A DNA stretch of 64,000 nucleotides, taken from Dactylonectria macrodidyma. Lineage: Eukaryota > Ascomycota > Sordariomycetes > Hypocreales > Nectriaceae. Numbering within the stretch: the first letter of the stretch is position 1; every line of letters begins with the position of its first letter. Below, one piece after another: positions 1 through 11,400 of this stretch. The notes under the pieces are model-generated. The model did no database searches. It saw only the letters and a program-made list of their open reading frames with translations, and was not told the DNA's origin. The position numbers were made by a program, and so were the translations under genes. The stretch spans positions 310,001 to 374,000 of the forward strand of contig JAGMUV010000007.1 in assembly GCA_020744425.1 (NCBI GenBank), written 5' to 3'.

Positions 1-636
1 TCGGAAGCCATTACGGAAATCGGACTCAAGGGTTTCTACCGAGAAAATGGGCCAGACGTCGATGATGCAGATCTCCTCTTTCACAGTATACCTGCACCGG
101 TGTTGAAGACGAATCAAGTGAGCGTCACATTGGTGCAGGGCCGCCATGACGCGGAACTTTTGAAAGGTCTGACAAATGCCGGGTTTAAGCTAGACAGTGG
201 TCCAGATGATGCAGGTTTCTTCATCAAATATTTCGAACGAGGCGGTGGATACTACATGGACGTCGGTGCCTCAAGTCTCATCATCGACGGCAAAATCAAG
301 ATCAAACAAGGCCAAGAGGTTGATCGAGTACTCCCCAACGGGATTCGGTTTGCAGATGGTTCAGAGCTAGAGGCGGATGAAATCGTTTTGGCGACGGGAT
401 ACCAGAACATGCGTACCCAGACACGCACCATCTTCGGTGACGAGGTTGCCGATGCAGTTGGTGATATTTGGGGCTTCAATGAAGAAGGTGAGATGCGGAT
501 GATTTGGCAGCGCACAGGTCATCCAGGGTTCTGGTTTCATGGAGGGAACTTGGCATTGTGCAGATACTTCTCCAAGTTTTTGGCGCTGCAGATCAAGGGT
601 CTTGAAGAGGGAGTGTACAAGTATGAGGATAACTAG
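1..636 (+). CDS. Flavin-containing monooxygenase, C-terminal part (5' end outside window)
   Basis: The reading frame is open from base 1 to the TAG at 634-636, so this is the last 211 codons of a gene that begins upstream. The segment holds the LATGY-type motif (EIVLATGYQN) seen near the C-terminal FAD/NADPH region of class B flavoprotein monooxygenases, followed by a conserved end with a GHPGFWFHGGNL stretch typical of fungal FMO/YUCCA-like proteins. Such enzymes use NADPH and O2 to oxygenate soft nucleophiles or ketones. The N-terminal FAD-binding GxGxxG is not in the window, so completeness and substrate are unknown. No intron is needed in the visible part. It is convergent with the esterase gene, with about 200 bp between stops. 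Family assignment is fairly sure; the exact reaction is not. Confidence 0.85.
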   Translation, partial: SEAITEIGLKGFYRENGPDVDDADLLFHSIPAPVLKTNQVSVTLVQGRHDAELLKGLTNAGFKLDSGPDDAGFFIKYFERGGGYYMDVGASSLIIDGKIKIKQGQEVDRVLPNGIRFADGSELEADEIVLATGYQNMRTQTRTIFGDEVADAVGDIWGFNEEGEMRMIWQRTGHPGFWFHGGNLALCRYFSKFLALQIKGLEEGVYKYEDN

Positions 637-837
637 AGTCTAGAATTGTGAGTCGTTGGCTATAGATGTACTTGCAGAGTGGGACGAACTTCGTGGTTTG
701 ATGAATGATGACTCAATCAATCACGATCTCGTCTATTTTAGAGACTACAATGCTTTGCCCCATTATGTGGGACTTGACTGGGCTTCAAATTCTTATTTGA
801 ACGTCTAGAAAGATTCCTCGACAGAATGAACAGATCT

Positions 838-2574
838 CTAAGAATACAGATTGTCGATGATGAATGATATCTCATCGTCACGGTACGTGTCAGGTTCGCT
901 ATACGCCAGCTTCGTAGTGTTTACATCGAACACCAAATTCTTGGGGTTTTTGATCTTGTACTGTGGCCAGTTGATGGATCCAGCTGCAAACACGTTAGCG
1001 ACTGACTTGTCGTCCTGGAGCAATGTCTCACCTTGATGAAAGTTCGGGTTGCTCTCGGTGAAAAAGCTAACCCACATTCTCGACATGAGATTTGCGAGCT
1101 GAACAAACGTCTCTGGCTTCCCGGTGAAGGGGTTCGAGGAGACGACTGTGCTGTACCCGTTCGCGTTGAGGTTGTTGAACACAAACACCACCTCTTGGAA
1201 GTGCGTAGCCCCGTACACGGCGCTAATGCCGTTGACGAGCACATTCCAATGGTAACTCCATACGGGCACCTTCTCCTCCGCCCACGACTGGGCCGTCAGC
1301 CGTCGAGCTCCGTGCTGTACGGTATCGCCACGGTATGCGGCGACCCGCTTCCACTGCTGTCCAAAAGAACCTCCGGGCCGGCCGTCAAGGGTTGCCGGGA
1401 TGCCAACGGCCGGATCGTCCGGATAGAGCTCCGCAACGTCTTCCGCGAGAGAGGCATTCACGCCGTTGGCCTTTACTAGGGCAAGGAACTGGTCATCCGT
1501 GTTGATGCCAGTCGTGGCGTAGGCGGTTCCTTCATCGAAGTTGGTGCCCAGCAGTAGGGGCACCTTGACAAATTTGCCTTGCTTTAGAAGTGCATCGCCA
1601 GGAGCAACGAAGAAGTCGTTGTCCACGACCTGGCCCCAGCCGGGTGCAGCGGCGAAGGAACTGTTGAAGACGGAGCTAAGCTGGGCAGTCGGAACACTTC
1701 TCAAGCACGCGACTGAATCACTGGCAGATGTACAGCCAGTAGCCTCAAGAAGTTTACTGTAGTATGTAGCCCACGAAGCCGCAGTAGCTGGCTTGAGGAG
1801 TCCCGGAAGCGAAGAACCGCTTTGGAGCACCGCGCCATGGAATAGCCCATCGTTGCGTCCGCCATATGCAACAAGCTGAGCTCCAACGCTACGAGCACCA
1901 GCACTTTCACCCCAGATGGTAACATGCTTCGGGTCTCCTCCAAACCTGGCAATATTCTCCTTGACCCAGTGCAGAGCCAGACGCTGGTCGCGGAAGCCTA
2001 GGTTCGTCGAGCCTGCAGCGGCCAGATCGGCGCTGTGCAGGAAGCCCCAGCCGTGCAGGCGGTAGTTGATGCTGGCGGCGACAATGGGTGAACCCATCTT
2101 GACGGACTGGTCGACGATGAAGGACAGATTGTATCGTGGATCGGAGCTGCCACCGTTGGTGAGGCTGCCACCGTGGATCCAGAGAGCGACGGGGAGCTTG
2201 TCGTCCTTTGATGTGCCGGATGGCCGGACGACGTTGATGGTGAGGCAATCTTCCGAAACATAGTTGCCCAGCACCCAAGTGTCGCTTCCGTAACCAATGC
2301 ACTGGCGGGAGTATTCAGTCGCATTTCGCGAGCCTCCCCACGAAGAGTTGAGGGGTTGGGGCACGCGGAACCGCAAGTCTCCTACCGGCGGCTGCGCATA
2401 CGGAATTCCAAGAAAGAAGTCTTGCTTATACGCGCTGTTGTACACACCCTTGTACGTGCCATTGACCGTCTTTGCAGTTGGCGAGGTCCGGCTTGCGGTG
2501 GGCGAGGCGAGGGCGGGCCATGACAGGAGCAACGGCATCAAGGCGCATTGCCAGACGCTATTGAACAGCACCAT
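838..2574 (-). CDS. Secreted type-B carboxylesterase/lipase
   Basis: Single-exon gene of 578 codons that hydrolyses carboxylic esters. It starts with a hydrophobic signal peptide (about residues 1-23, ending ALAS) and so should be secreted. Alpha/beta-hydrolase landmarks are all visible: the EDCLTINV signature near 109-115, the oxyanion-hole HGG at 134-136, the nucleophile elbow GESAG at 222-226 (Ser224), the acid in NFDEG (Glu348) and the base in GATHF (His458). The triad is therefore complete. Length matches fungal type-B carboxylesterases (about 530-600). Several NxS/T sites fit glycosylation. A TATA-like element lies about 120 nt upstream of the ATG. The substrate cannot be told from sequence; its neighbours, a monooxygenase and a sugar porter, hint at catabolism only weakly. 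Confidence 0.93.
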   Translation of the reverse strand: MVLFNSVWQCALMPLLLSWPALASPTASRTSPTAKTVNGTYKGVYNSAYKQDFFLGIPYAQPPVGDLRFRVPQPLNSSWGGSRNATEYSRQCIGYGSDTWVLGNYVSEDCLTINVVRPSGTSKDDKLPVALWIHGGSLTNGGSSDPRYNLSFIVDQSVKMGSPIVAASINYRLHGWGFLHSADLAAAGSTNLGFRDQRLALHWVKENIARFGGDPKHVTIWGESAGARSVGAQLVAYGGRNDGLFHGAVLQSGSSLPGLLKPATAASWATYYSKLLEATGCTSASDSVACLRSVPTAQLSSVFNSSFAAAPGWGQVVDNDFFVAPGDALLKQGKFVKVPLLLGTNFDEGTAYATTGINTDDQFLALVKANGVNASLAEDVAELYPDDPAVGIPATLDGRPGGSFGQQWKRVAAYRGDTVQHGARRLTAQSWAEEKVPVWSYHWNVLVNGISAVYGATHFQEVVFVFNNLNANGYSTVVSSNPFTGKPETFVQLANLMSRMWVSFFTESNPNFHQGETLLQDDKSVANVFAAGSINWPQYKIKNPKNLVFDVNTTKLAYSEPDTYRDDEISFIIDNLYS

Positions 2575-4037
2575 TTTGATGGTCGAAGACTCTCAAATGC
2601 CCCTGGAGAGGTTCAGAAGGGCAGCGCAGAGGCAATGATTGGAGCAACCAAGGGACTCTGAAGTGAACCAAGATGATCGCTACAACTGCCACCCTATATA
2701 AATTAAGGACTTAAAACGTCGACCCACGTTCTTGAGAACATGCTAGAGTAATTACACCAGCAAAGATCTACAACAATTCTTGCTCGTACGGGTAAAGACT
2801 CCCAAAAAGACTAATAAACCAGGCGGCAGCTTTGACCATGGCCATAGGCGGCGACAGCCCCCAAAACGGCTTCGGGGCCTTCTGATGCCAAGGAAGCACG
2901 CGAATAGTCCCCACCTATTCGAATGCACTATTTTGCAGAAACAAGGCCAGGCGGAAATACATCGGGATAATATGCGCGATAATTCAGCTAAATAGTAGTC
3001 TCAGGCTTCGTAATGCGGAGTGGTGCGTAGCGGCAACTAACTCAATGTGAGGCCACGGCCGGCCGTCTCTCGGCACGACCCTCGGCCTCTAAACTTGGCA
3101 TCCGATGCTTTCTACACTCTATGTACCTAGGCTCCGGATAGCCCGAATGCATGCGTGCATATTTATCCGAGCGCCGGTTGTAATTAGTTAATAGAGTTTG
3201 TAGGCACAGCTCGCTTGTAGGAAACCGGCTCATCGATCATCTGCTGTGGGATGTGTTGCCAGGATAGAAAGAATCGACTATCCAGGGCAGCGGAGTCAAC
3301 CGAGGTCATATGCTATCCAATTGATAAAAATCACCAGACAGTGGACACAAATAGCCGAACGCGGAGCCCGCGTGATGTATGGAGCAATCAGATAATAAAC
3401 ACCAACAAGGGCGTAAAAAAGCAACCAGTTCCAACGCCTGCCGCAACCCCTGCTTGAACCAATTTTACCCCGTCAGAAACCCCCCCGCATTTCCCCTCAC
3501 GGGGTCAGTGGAGAATGAGAGCAGGTGGAGCAGGCGGATAGAGGCTACGCAAGCTCTTTGTGCAGTAGCTGTGTCCGGTGGGTTGGTTCATCTTGAAGAG
3601 ATAACGACTGATCCGGCTGGCTGGGTCCTTGGCGAAGAGGCACAGCGGCCGAGTCATTAGGCTCGAGTCATTGGCGACGGTATTTTCCGTACATTTATTT
3701 ACTCAGGAGCTCAAGATGCAGATTTGGATGTGGGTAGCAAAACTAGAGCATTAAATTTAGATGGAGCTAATCCACAACACACCCAAGTAGCTCTTCATTG
3801 ACCAAGTTTCGGTAGTACCAAGTATACAGACAATATTCAAGTATTCAAGCACAGGAATTTGAACTTTACTATGCTATTTGCTGTCTATTCCATCAAGGAT
3901 GAGTTGCTCCTAGCACAAAGTCAAAAACACAATCGCGGAAATCTAAAGATGATGCTCAACTAGCCAAAAAGAGGCTATAGTATTGGAGGCTACCTGTATC
4001 TAGCTATCTGTAGGTGTATGGATGGTGGCATTTGGCT
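2575..4037. other. Intergenic, no gene seen
   Basis: This 1.46 kb stretch contains the esterase promoter side and the 3' side of the sugar porter. Open frames here are short (under 95 codons), overlap each other on both strands and show no recognisable motif. I see no coding signal, RNA gene or repeat family. Confidence 0.6.
2695..2700 (-). promoter_or_regulatory. TATA-like element upstream of the esterase
   Basis: TATATA within an A/T stretch, about 121 nt upstream of the esterase ATG on the minus strand. Position and sequence suit a core promoter; the assignment is inference. Confidence 0.4.
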
Positions 4038-5827
4038 TTAGTGAGCCTCCTTGCTCTCCCTCATCTCATCCCCCTCAGCTCGCTCATCATGCTCCACGCC
4101 ACCCTTGAGAATATCCTGAGCCGTGATGCCGCCAGCAACCGCGTCGTCGCCATCGAACAGGTGCGCCATGTTCTCCAGGGTACGTCCTCGGGTCTCGGGG
4201 TAGTAGAAGTAGATGGTGACAATCATGGCGACCAGCACCGCGACGAAGACAAAGTAGTACTTCCACTGGATCGCATCGAGCGCAATGGGGTTGATGAAGA
4301 TGTTGAAGAAGACGGCCGCCAGTGTAGTGAGCAGCGTCACGGAGAGACCCTTGGCACGCAAGCGGAAGGGCCAGATCTCGACGGGGTAGGACACCAGGAG
4401 AGGGGTCAGGGCAATATCGTATCCCATGAAGTAGCTAGGAAGGGTTAACCACATACAGGTATGGTGGTTGAGGGGCTGGTCACTTACATGAAGAGGAAGG
4501 GAATAACTGTTGTTCCAGTGGCGCTGTTTCCGGTGGCGGCAAAGCTGCCGGACAAGCCAGTGATGATAATGTACGACACCAACATGATGGCTCCCGAGGA
4601 GAGGAACAGAACTCGTCGACCAATCTTGTCAACCATGGAGGCTGCAGCAACAGCCCAGATGAGGTTCCAGATTTGGAGACAGCCTGAAATCAGGGTCTGG
4701 TGTGTAACTGAAGTGATGCCGACCGTTGCCTGTCAATTAAATGCATTAGTACTGTCATACAGAGAAAGTTATGAGCCACCGCGTAGGCACGTGACTTCTC
4801 CAGCGATCACCACCACGTATCAAGTACCGTCACATTTTTGGACGTGGTTGATGGTTGATGGCTCAGATCAAGGATAACTTACCAGAACCATGGCGAGATA
4901 GTACGAAACAACGCCATTACCCACCCACTGGCCAAAGATGCCCAGCGAGACGGAGATGAAGAGACGGTGCCTGTTGCCGGGGGTGCTCCAAAGATCAGAC
5001 CACGAGGTCGACTCGTTAGCCTCCTTCTCAGCCAGAAGCGTGGCCTCGATCTCAGTGATTTCGAAAGTGACCAGGGGCGCATTCAAATCGCCGCCGCAGT
5101 GGTCGTCGGCGAGAATCTTGCGGGCTTCGTCGACACGATCAACCGAGACGAGCCATCGCGGCGACTCGTGTGTCATAATGAAGCCCGGCAAGGCGATGAG
5201 TGGCGTAGCAGCCTGGAGCAGCGACGGGACACGCCACGCCCAGTGGTCCATATTACGGGTTCCAAAGGTAACCCAGGCGGCGACGATGGAGCCGACGTAC
5301 CATCCGCAGTTATAGAGACTGGACGCGATACCGCGCTGCGTAGGGAACGCGTTCTCGGCGATGAGCAGCGGCACCGAGAGGAAGAAGCCGGAAGCGCAGC
5401 CGAGAAAAACGCGGGCCAAGATGAACGCGGCGGCTCCATTGGCGGCCGTCTGGAGCGCCGTGCCGAGGACCAGGAAGAGATATCCAACCCAGATGCCCGG
5501 CTTGCGGCCGTACTTGTTACACATCCATGCGGCGGCGGGGTAGACGATGACACTGCCGAGTGAGTAGACGGCATTGATGAAGCCCAGCCAGGCACCGCTC
5601 GGGTTGCCCATGAAGGTGCCCCATTGCGGCAGGGCGAGCAGGCCGTTCATCATAGACCCGTCGTATCCGTTGGACGACGAGAACATAATCAAGGACAGAA
5701 TGCAGAAGTTTAGTCGGATCAGGTGCTTCTGCTTGTACCACGGCCCCGTGTTGGGGAGCACCGCCGCCAGCTCTTGGCCGACGGCCTTGGTCTCTGCCGA
5801 CGTGGCTTGATGGGCCTTTGTCCCCAT
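4038..5827 (-). CDS. MFS sugar porter (lactose permease/hexose transporter-like)
   Basis: Three exons: 5827-4883, 4729-4488 and 4434-4038, joined by GT-AG introns of 153 and 53 nt; the frame is continuous and gives 527 residues, the usual sugar-porter size. About 12 membrane segments are expected in the plasma membrane. Visible family signatures are NGYDGSMM in the first helix, NKYGRKPG after helix 2, ESPRWL before the central loop, DKIGRR in the second half and PETRGRTLE after the last helix. It imports sugars with protons; the early segments resemble the fungal lactose-permease subgroup, but the sugar is not certain. I chose the ATG at 5827 because the family starts just before this soluble segment; the frame stays open upstream without a convincing start. 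The tail ends in a charged cytosolic segment. Confidence 0.92.
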
Positions 5828-8449
5828 GATGAGGTTGGGTATGACTTGAGTGTTGGGTAAAGATGAGAGGAGAAGATGGGTTGAGCAGAGGAATAGAGAG
5901 TGATTGACAGCATGGGTATCTACGGCCTCTTTATGTGGTTGCACTTGACGGCGCAGTCGCATCAAACCGCGTCAACCCCAAGCCTCTCAACCCCAACCCC
6001 AAGCATTTAACCCAAGACGCACAAGGTCGCGCGTCCCCTCATGCTCCCTCACCACTCAGATGAAACGCTACGGCCAATAGCGTCGAGCAATTGAGGCTCT
6101 CAGGCCCTCCCCCAGCCGGCAGAACAGGGGCAAGGGAATAAAGTCGATGCATGACGCATGCTTGGATCAGCTTTTCCCTTTTGCCGCCCTGGTCAGCTTT
6201 CCCCAGATGTTGGGCCACCGATAACGCGTCGTGGGATCATGCCGAGGGTCTCGATCTGGCTAGGCCAGGCCGGCTGAGAGACTGACCGGGAGTAAGCTTA
6301 ACGGCTGAGCGCGGCCAATGCCAGAGACTAGAGTCGACGTCTGATACAAGGGTCCGAAGCGTTCTGCATGTTAAGGGTCCAGGTTCGGTGGGATAGCGAA
6401 CTGAGAACGGTCGGTGGGTGGGAGCAGCCGAGTCATGAGCGCAATGCTAGCTTCGAGAGAGGGCCTGCCCGCGCGACTCGACAACCAGCAGAGGACTATC
6501 CTCATAGGTCGGTCAGACTTCTAGCTCAAGAATGCCCCTGTCTATCAACCGCATTCTGAGCCCGGCATCCGGCAAAACCACGCCTTTACATCGGATACAA
6601 AGACGAAGCCCTTGTCCAATATTGTTCTCGATCTCAGTCTCGAGACTCGATCTCTCCACTCACGGTACTTGAGTGGAGATAGTTCTGGCGCCTAGGCTGT
6701 CAAATAATCGGTCCGATTGCAACCCACAGTCTGGGGACCCCGCATTGTTAAACCATGTCTGATCTCCGCATGTCCAATATCCCCAGTTTCTTTCCATTCC
6801 TTGGAGTGAAACGGAATTATTTTCCGCATGGTTGAGAGAAAACATGGGGTTGCAAAGAGCAACTGCAGCCGGCCTTGGCTGTCCGACTGCGCCTTTCATG
6901 GCGCTCTTATCATGCCACTGCCGCGACTCGCCAATGTCTACATGTATCAATTGGTAGAAATGGCATGTAGAAGCGCACTCTCAGGCAATAACGTGCCGCG
7001 GCATCCCCGAATCGCGGCAACACCATTCTCTCACCCCGGGGTTGGGATGCCGAGCTGTCAAGTGTACGTGAGAACGAGCCGAGGGTGTTTGGGCGTGTGT
7101 AAGGGACTACCCGCTTTACAAACTTGATCGGCAAACGGCTGCAGGGCACATCTTGGGGATACCTCTTGTCCTACGTTGAAGATGACCCCAACGATACGCA
7201 ACTTTATACAGTGGGCTTTGATGATCTGATAACGACACTCCTCTATCGCAGAACGAGGAATCCTACTTTTGCATCGAACAGTGGGAGATAACCTCAAGGC
7301 GCCAAATGACGTGTTGACACGCTGAGAGCCGGGCATACCTCGACCGTTACACAGAACCTCCTTGTGGAAAAGACCGAAACAGAGACCAGGCCTGTTCGGC
7401 TACAACTTACATGAGATCAAGCCGTTCAAAGCCAATTACCCCAAGCACTAAGAACAATTTCTTGCTAGTAGCAACTAGGATCAGATATCTACCGCTGATC
7501 AACCGATAATTCACATGGTTGGGAAGCATTTGACGGGCTCTAGTCAAGTGCAATCGATACCAGACCCGCTGCGGCTGCAGGGTTTCTCATTTCATCGCAC
7601 GTCCATATCCCGGCCGTTGCCACTCCCCCTATCCTTGCCATCCACACACACCATCTAGTACATAGATACCATGTGGTAGCGTCCGGCAAGTATTGCGGCA
7701 GCCCCAACCCAGGCGCTAACTAGAGATTCTCAGGATACACACTGGAAGTGGAATAGGTTGCACCGGAGTCGCCTGAGCGTAGGACTGCATTTTGAGCGGG
7801 ATTTTGAGCGGGGAGTTTGAGGTGGTTTACGTACCGTATATCCGTTCGGTAAATGGCCGCCTGTAGGCGTAGCCTATCGGAATGATCAGTTCGGAAGCGA
7901 CCCGAAAACTTGGTCCCTACCCATGTTTTGAACAACGCGAGGATCGTGCTACTTCCCTGTCCGTTGGTATGTAATCCATGACCAATCGGCCCGTGATTAT
8001 TCTTGTCCTGGTTCAATCGTGGCTTGACAAAATGTGAAGACTACTCTAGATGTGATGCTTGATAGGTGTAGGGTAATCTCCAAGGGGAGGAAAATACTGA
8101 TTCCCACAAGCATCGACTTATCCTGCGACTTTATATGAGGCATTATGTCGCAAATTGTAAGCATTATGGCTTGATTTAGTGGCACATTCACTCATTTAGC
8201 ATAGATCTATTTCATAATTTAGTCATGACTTACCCTATATAGAAGCGATTCCGTTGTGCGTAGTAAAAGAGCAAACTCCTTGTATCGTATTTTCTTGGAA
8301 GGCGTATTGCATACTGAAATCAAATCGTCCAAACTACATCTAGTACCTAGTCAATAAAAGTTCTCAAATATCAAAAGGAGCTTAAATGATATTAATGGTC
8401 ATGAAACAGAATTTTCATCTTTATACTGGACTCGCGCAAAATCACTAGC
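5828..8449. other. Long intergenic region without a recognisable gene
   Basis: About 2.6 kb between the sugar porter promoter and the 3' end of the NACHT-ankyrin gene. Open frames at 6660-7336 and 7720-8191 are below 100 codons and resemble nothing I know. Apart from the possible CCAAT/CreA sites near the left edge I see no RNA gene or transposon ends. The right 250 bp are AT-rich, as expected for a 3' flank. Confidence 0.55.
6074..6206. promoter_or_regulatory. CCAAT box and paired CreA-like sites upstream of the sugar porter
   Basis: A CCAAT (6074-6078) and two CCCCAG elements (6110-6115 and 6201-6206; CTGGGG on the other strand, which fits the CreA/Cre1 consensus SYGGRG) lie 250-380 nt upstream of the sugar porter ATG. 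Paired CreA sites often mediate glucose repression of catabolic transporters in ascomycetes. Such short motifs also occur by chance, so this is inference. Confidence 0.25.
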
Positions 8450-11400
8450 CTAGTTCTTCTCAAACAGCTCCAAGACATCCCGGTTCTCAGACGCGGCGGC
8501 GACATCTATAGCAGTCTGCTGCGCATCATCCTCCATCATGACATCAAGACCCATGTCCAACAGCTCTTTGAATCTCCCGACATCTCCGCTCGCCGCAACG
8601 TGCATCAGTCCTCGACCCCGGGCATCTCGGACGAAGAAGTCGGCACCAAGGGACTCCAGCATCCGTCCGACGCCGTTCTCCGTGTACTTTTCAGACTCGT
8701 CGTCGCTGTCGGTGCTCCAGATGTCCGGACTGTAGCTCCGCGGGGGCTTGGGGCGGCTGGAGAATGCGAAGAGCGATGTTTCGCCCTGGTGGTTGCGCGC
8801 GTTTACGTCTACTCCGCGTCGTACCAGATCCTGGAAGAGTTCGCGCAGCTTTACGGCATCGAGGTTTCGAGATAGTAGATGAAGAACTGTGTCGCCGGTC
8901 TTGGTTACCGCCAGGTGGTTGGCACCATATGAGAGGAGGAGCTGTGCTACCTGAGAGTCTCGGCTCTTGACGGCTCGGCTGATAGCATAGTGTAATGGTA
9001 TCATTCCATCCCCGTCTGCTTGGCCAATGAGGGATGGTGCCCTTTCGATAACAGAGAGAAATGCCTTTTTGAAGTCTTCGAATTCATTGTCTTGAGCAAT
9101 ACCCACTAAATAATGCAAGACATTGCGGCCAAAGTTGTCCCGGGCTTCAACCTCGGCGCCAAGGGAAACGAGTCGTTGGAAGACCGTGACAGGATCGTTT
9201 TCATCCGCCTGTTTCTTATGCGAGCCGATAAAGTGATCTAGACTATGGTAGCCGTGGCACGCTGCGTGAAGCAGAGTACGGCCCTTGGCGTCCCGATGGT
9301 TGACATCCAGTTTCGGGATGTCAAGAAACTGATCGATCATTCTTCCCGTGAGCATCAGTTCGTGCAGTGTTGTATACTCTTTGTCGTCCCTCATGAATTT
9401 GGAAAATGGGTCGGCGCCATAATCAAGCAAGACTTGGACCATCTCAACTGCAGCCTCAAGCTGTTCGCGATACTTTGGCGTTGGATCCGGGCGTGGGCGC
9501 AGGCCTTGAGCAGCGAGGTAAAGCGGAAACGTTCCGTGGGGCTCCAACTTCTCAATCTCGGAGCCACGCTCCTTGGTTAGTTTATGTCGACGTATGTTAG
9601 CGTCAACTCCCCCAGACAAGAACTCTCTCAGAAGATCGACGTTTTTGGATTCAACGGCGCCAAATACTGCATCGGCGGTCACAGTCGCCCCATGAAGTCC
9701 GAGAAGCCTCACCATGTTGACATTGTTTTGGGCATATGCAAGGCAGCTCTTCCCCTCATTGTCAGCTGCGTTGATGTCAGCTCCCGCCGCTATCAGCATT
9801 TTGACTGCGACGTCACTGTACGGGCTAAACGCGTGCGAACACGCTTGAAGAGCCAGATGAAGCGGCGTCTGTCCCTTGTAGTTGCGGATATCCACGTCTG
9901 CACCGGCACTGAGTAGATACGGCATTGCTTGGTGGGCATGCCACCAGTATTTACTTTCAGCGACGGAATGTAGCGCAGAGTCTGAAGCACAAACCGGATA
10001 AGTTCCACTCACAAACTCCCGCGTGTGATGCAGTTCGTTGACGTCGACCCCAAACTTGTCAACTAGCAACCGGACCACAGCCATATTAGGCAACTGTCGT
10101 CGAACAGCATGAAGCAAGAAAGGCATAGTATTACGACCAACGTGCTCCGGGTTGGACAGGTCCCTGCACGCGAAGAACAAGCCGGGCCGTGCTGCATCGC
10201 CAAACGCATGCCAGTCTCCCTGCTCCAGACTCCGTTCCGCCTCGATGGTGCCGATGGAATCGACGAGCGAGGCAAAGCCATGATGGACGAGGATCGCGAA
10301 TTCGCAGTTTGTGTCGTAACCGAGTGTGGGAAGGAAGCTGATACCCAGGCGAGCCAGTTGCTCCACAAGATGGAACTCCCAATGGGATAAGAAACGCCAA
10401 AAGACCTCTGTGCTCATTCCAGGTTTCATGATTTCAACATAATCGATCGTGCGGATCGAGGCTTCTCTGGTAGATGGATTCAGAAACTTGCAAAATGCAC
10501 CCATTGGTCCGTCACTTCTTTGTGCTGACGTCTTTCGGTCTTCATCTCTAACGCTAGTGGTGAAAGCATCTGCGTTGAATTGAGACACGTCAGCCCCATT
10601 CTCGACAAGCATGCTGAAAATCTCATCAGGCCTCGTCGTTTGATTCGGCACCAGCATATACTCTCGGCTGTTCGGCGGTGGTGCTCTGTGACGCAGCGTG
10701 TCATCCATCTTGAGGGCGATGGCACCTCCACATCCGTCGCGATCGACAAATTCGGCCTGGCTCTTCCATAGATAATCTTCCTCGTCAAACCGATCAAACG
10801 CCCGGAAAATTGTCCCGATGTTGACATCAGCTCCGGCTTCGAGTAAAAGTGCAACTGATTCCGGTCTGCCAGATCGGCAAGCGTAGAAAAGCGGCGTGAT
10901 GTCGCCCTCAGAGCTCGGCGCCGTAGCGTTCACCCCAATGACTGGTTCTAATACTGTTGTCTTGTTTGAAGTCCCAGTATCAGGCTTGGGCAGTGGCGGT
11001 TCATCACCCGCTGGTGCTCCCTCGCTTCTCTTTCGTATCGCATCCAGCAGAAGGCCGACAATATTGCTTTCTCTGCAACGAGAGGCAATATGGAGAGGAG
11101 TCAGTCCTTCGCGTGTGGCTGCAGTGGGATCGGCACCAGCATCAAGCAACCTTTTGGCATACACCTCTCCCCCAGTTGCAGCAATGTGTAAGGCCGTGAT
11201 TCCGTCTTTGTCCGCAATATTTATATCCTTGACTTGCGCGAGCAAAAGGTCGATGGCCAGAATGCTCACCCGCCCAAATGACTGGAAAGGCACATGGGCA
11301 GCACACAAGACATGGAGCGGTGTACGACCCGCCTTGTTCCTTAGCTCCACGTCTAAACCCAACCCAATGAGGCGTTTCCATAACGCGATGGTCTGCTCTC

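Noticed and set aside
5828..5965. N-terminal extension of the sugar porter
   Set aside because: The frame stays open but the added 46 residues resemble leader sequence and would precede the family's normal start.
6660..8191. Several frames of 60-100 codons between the sugar porter and the NLR-like gene
   Set aside because: Short, overlapping on both strands, no motif.
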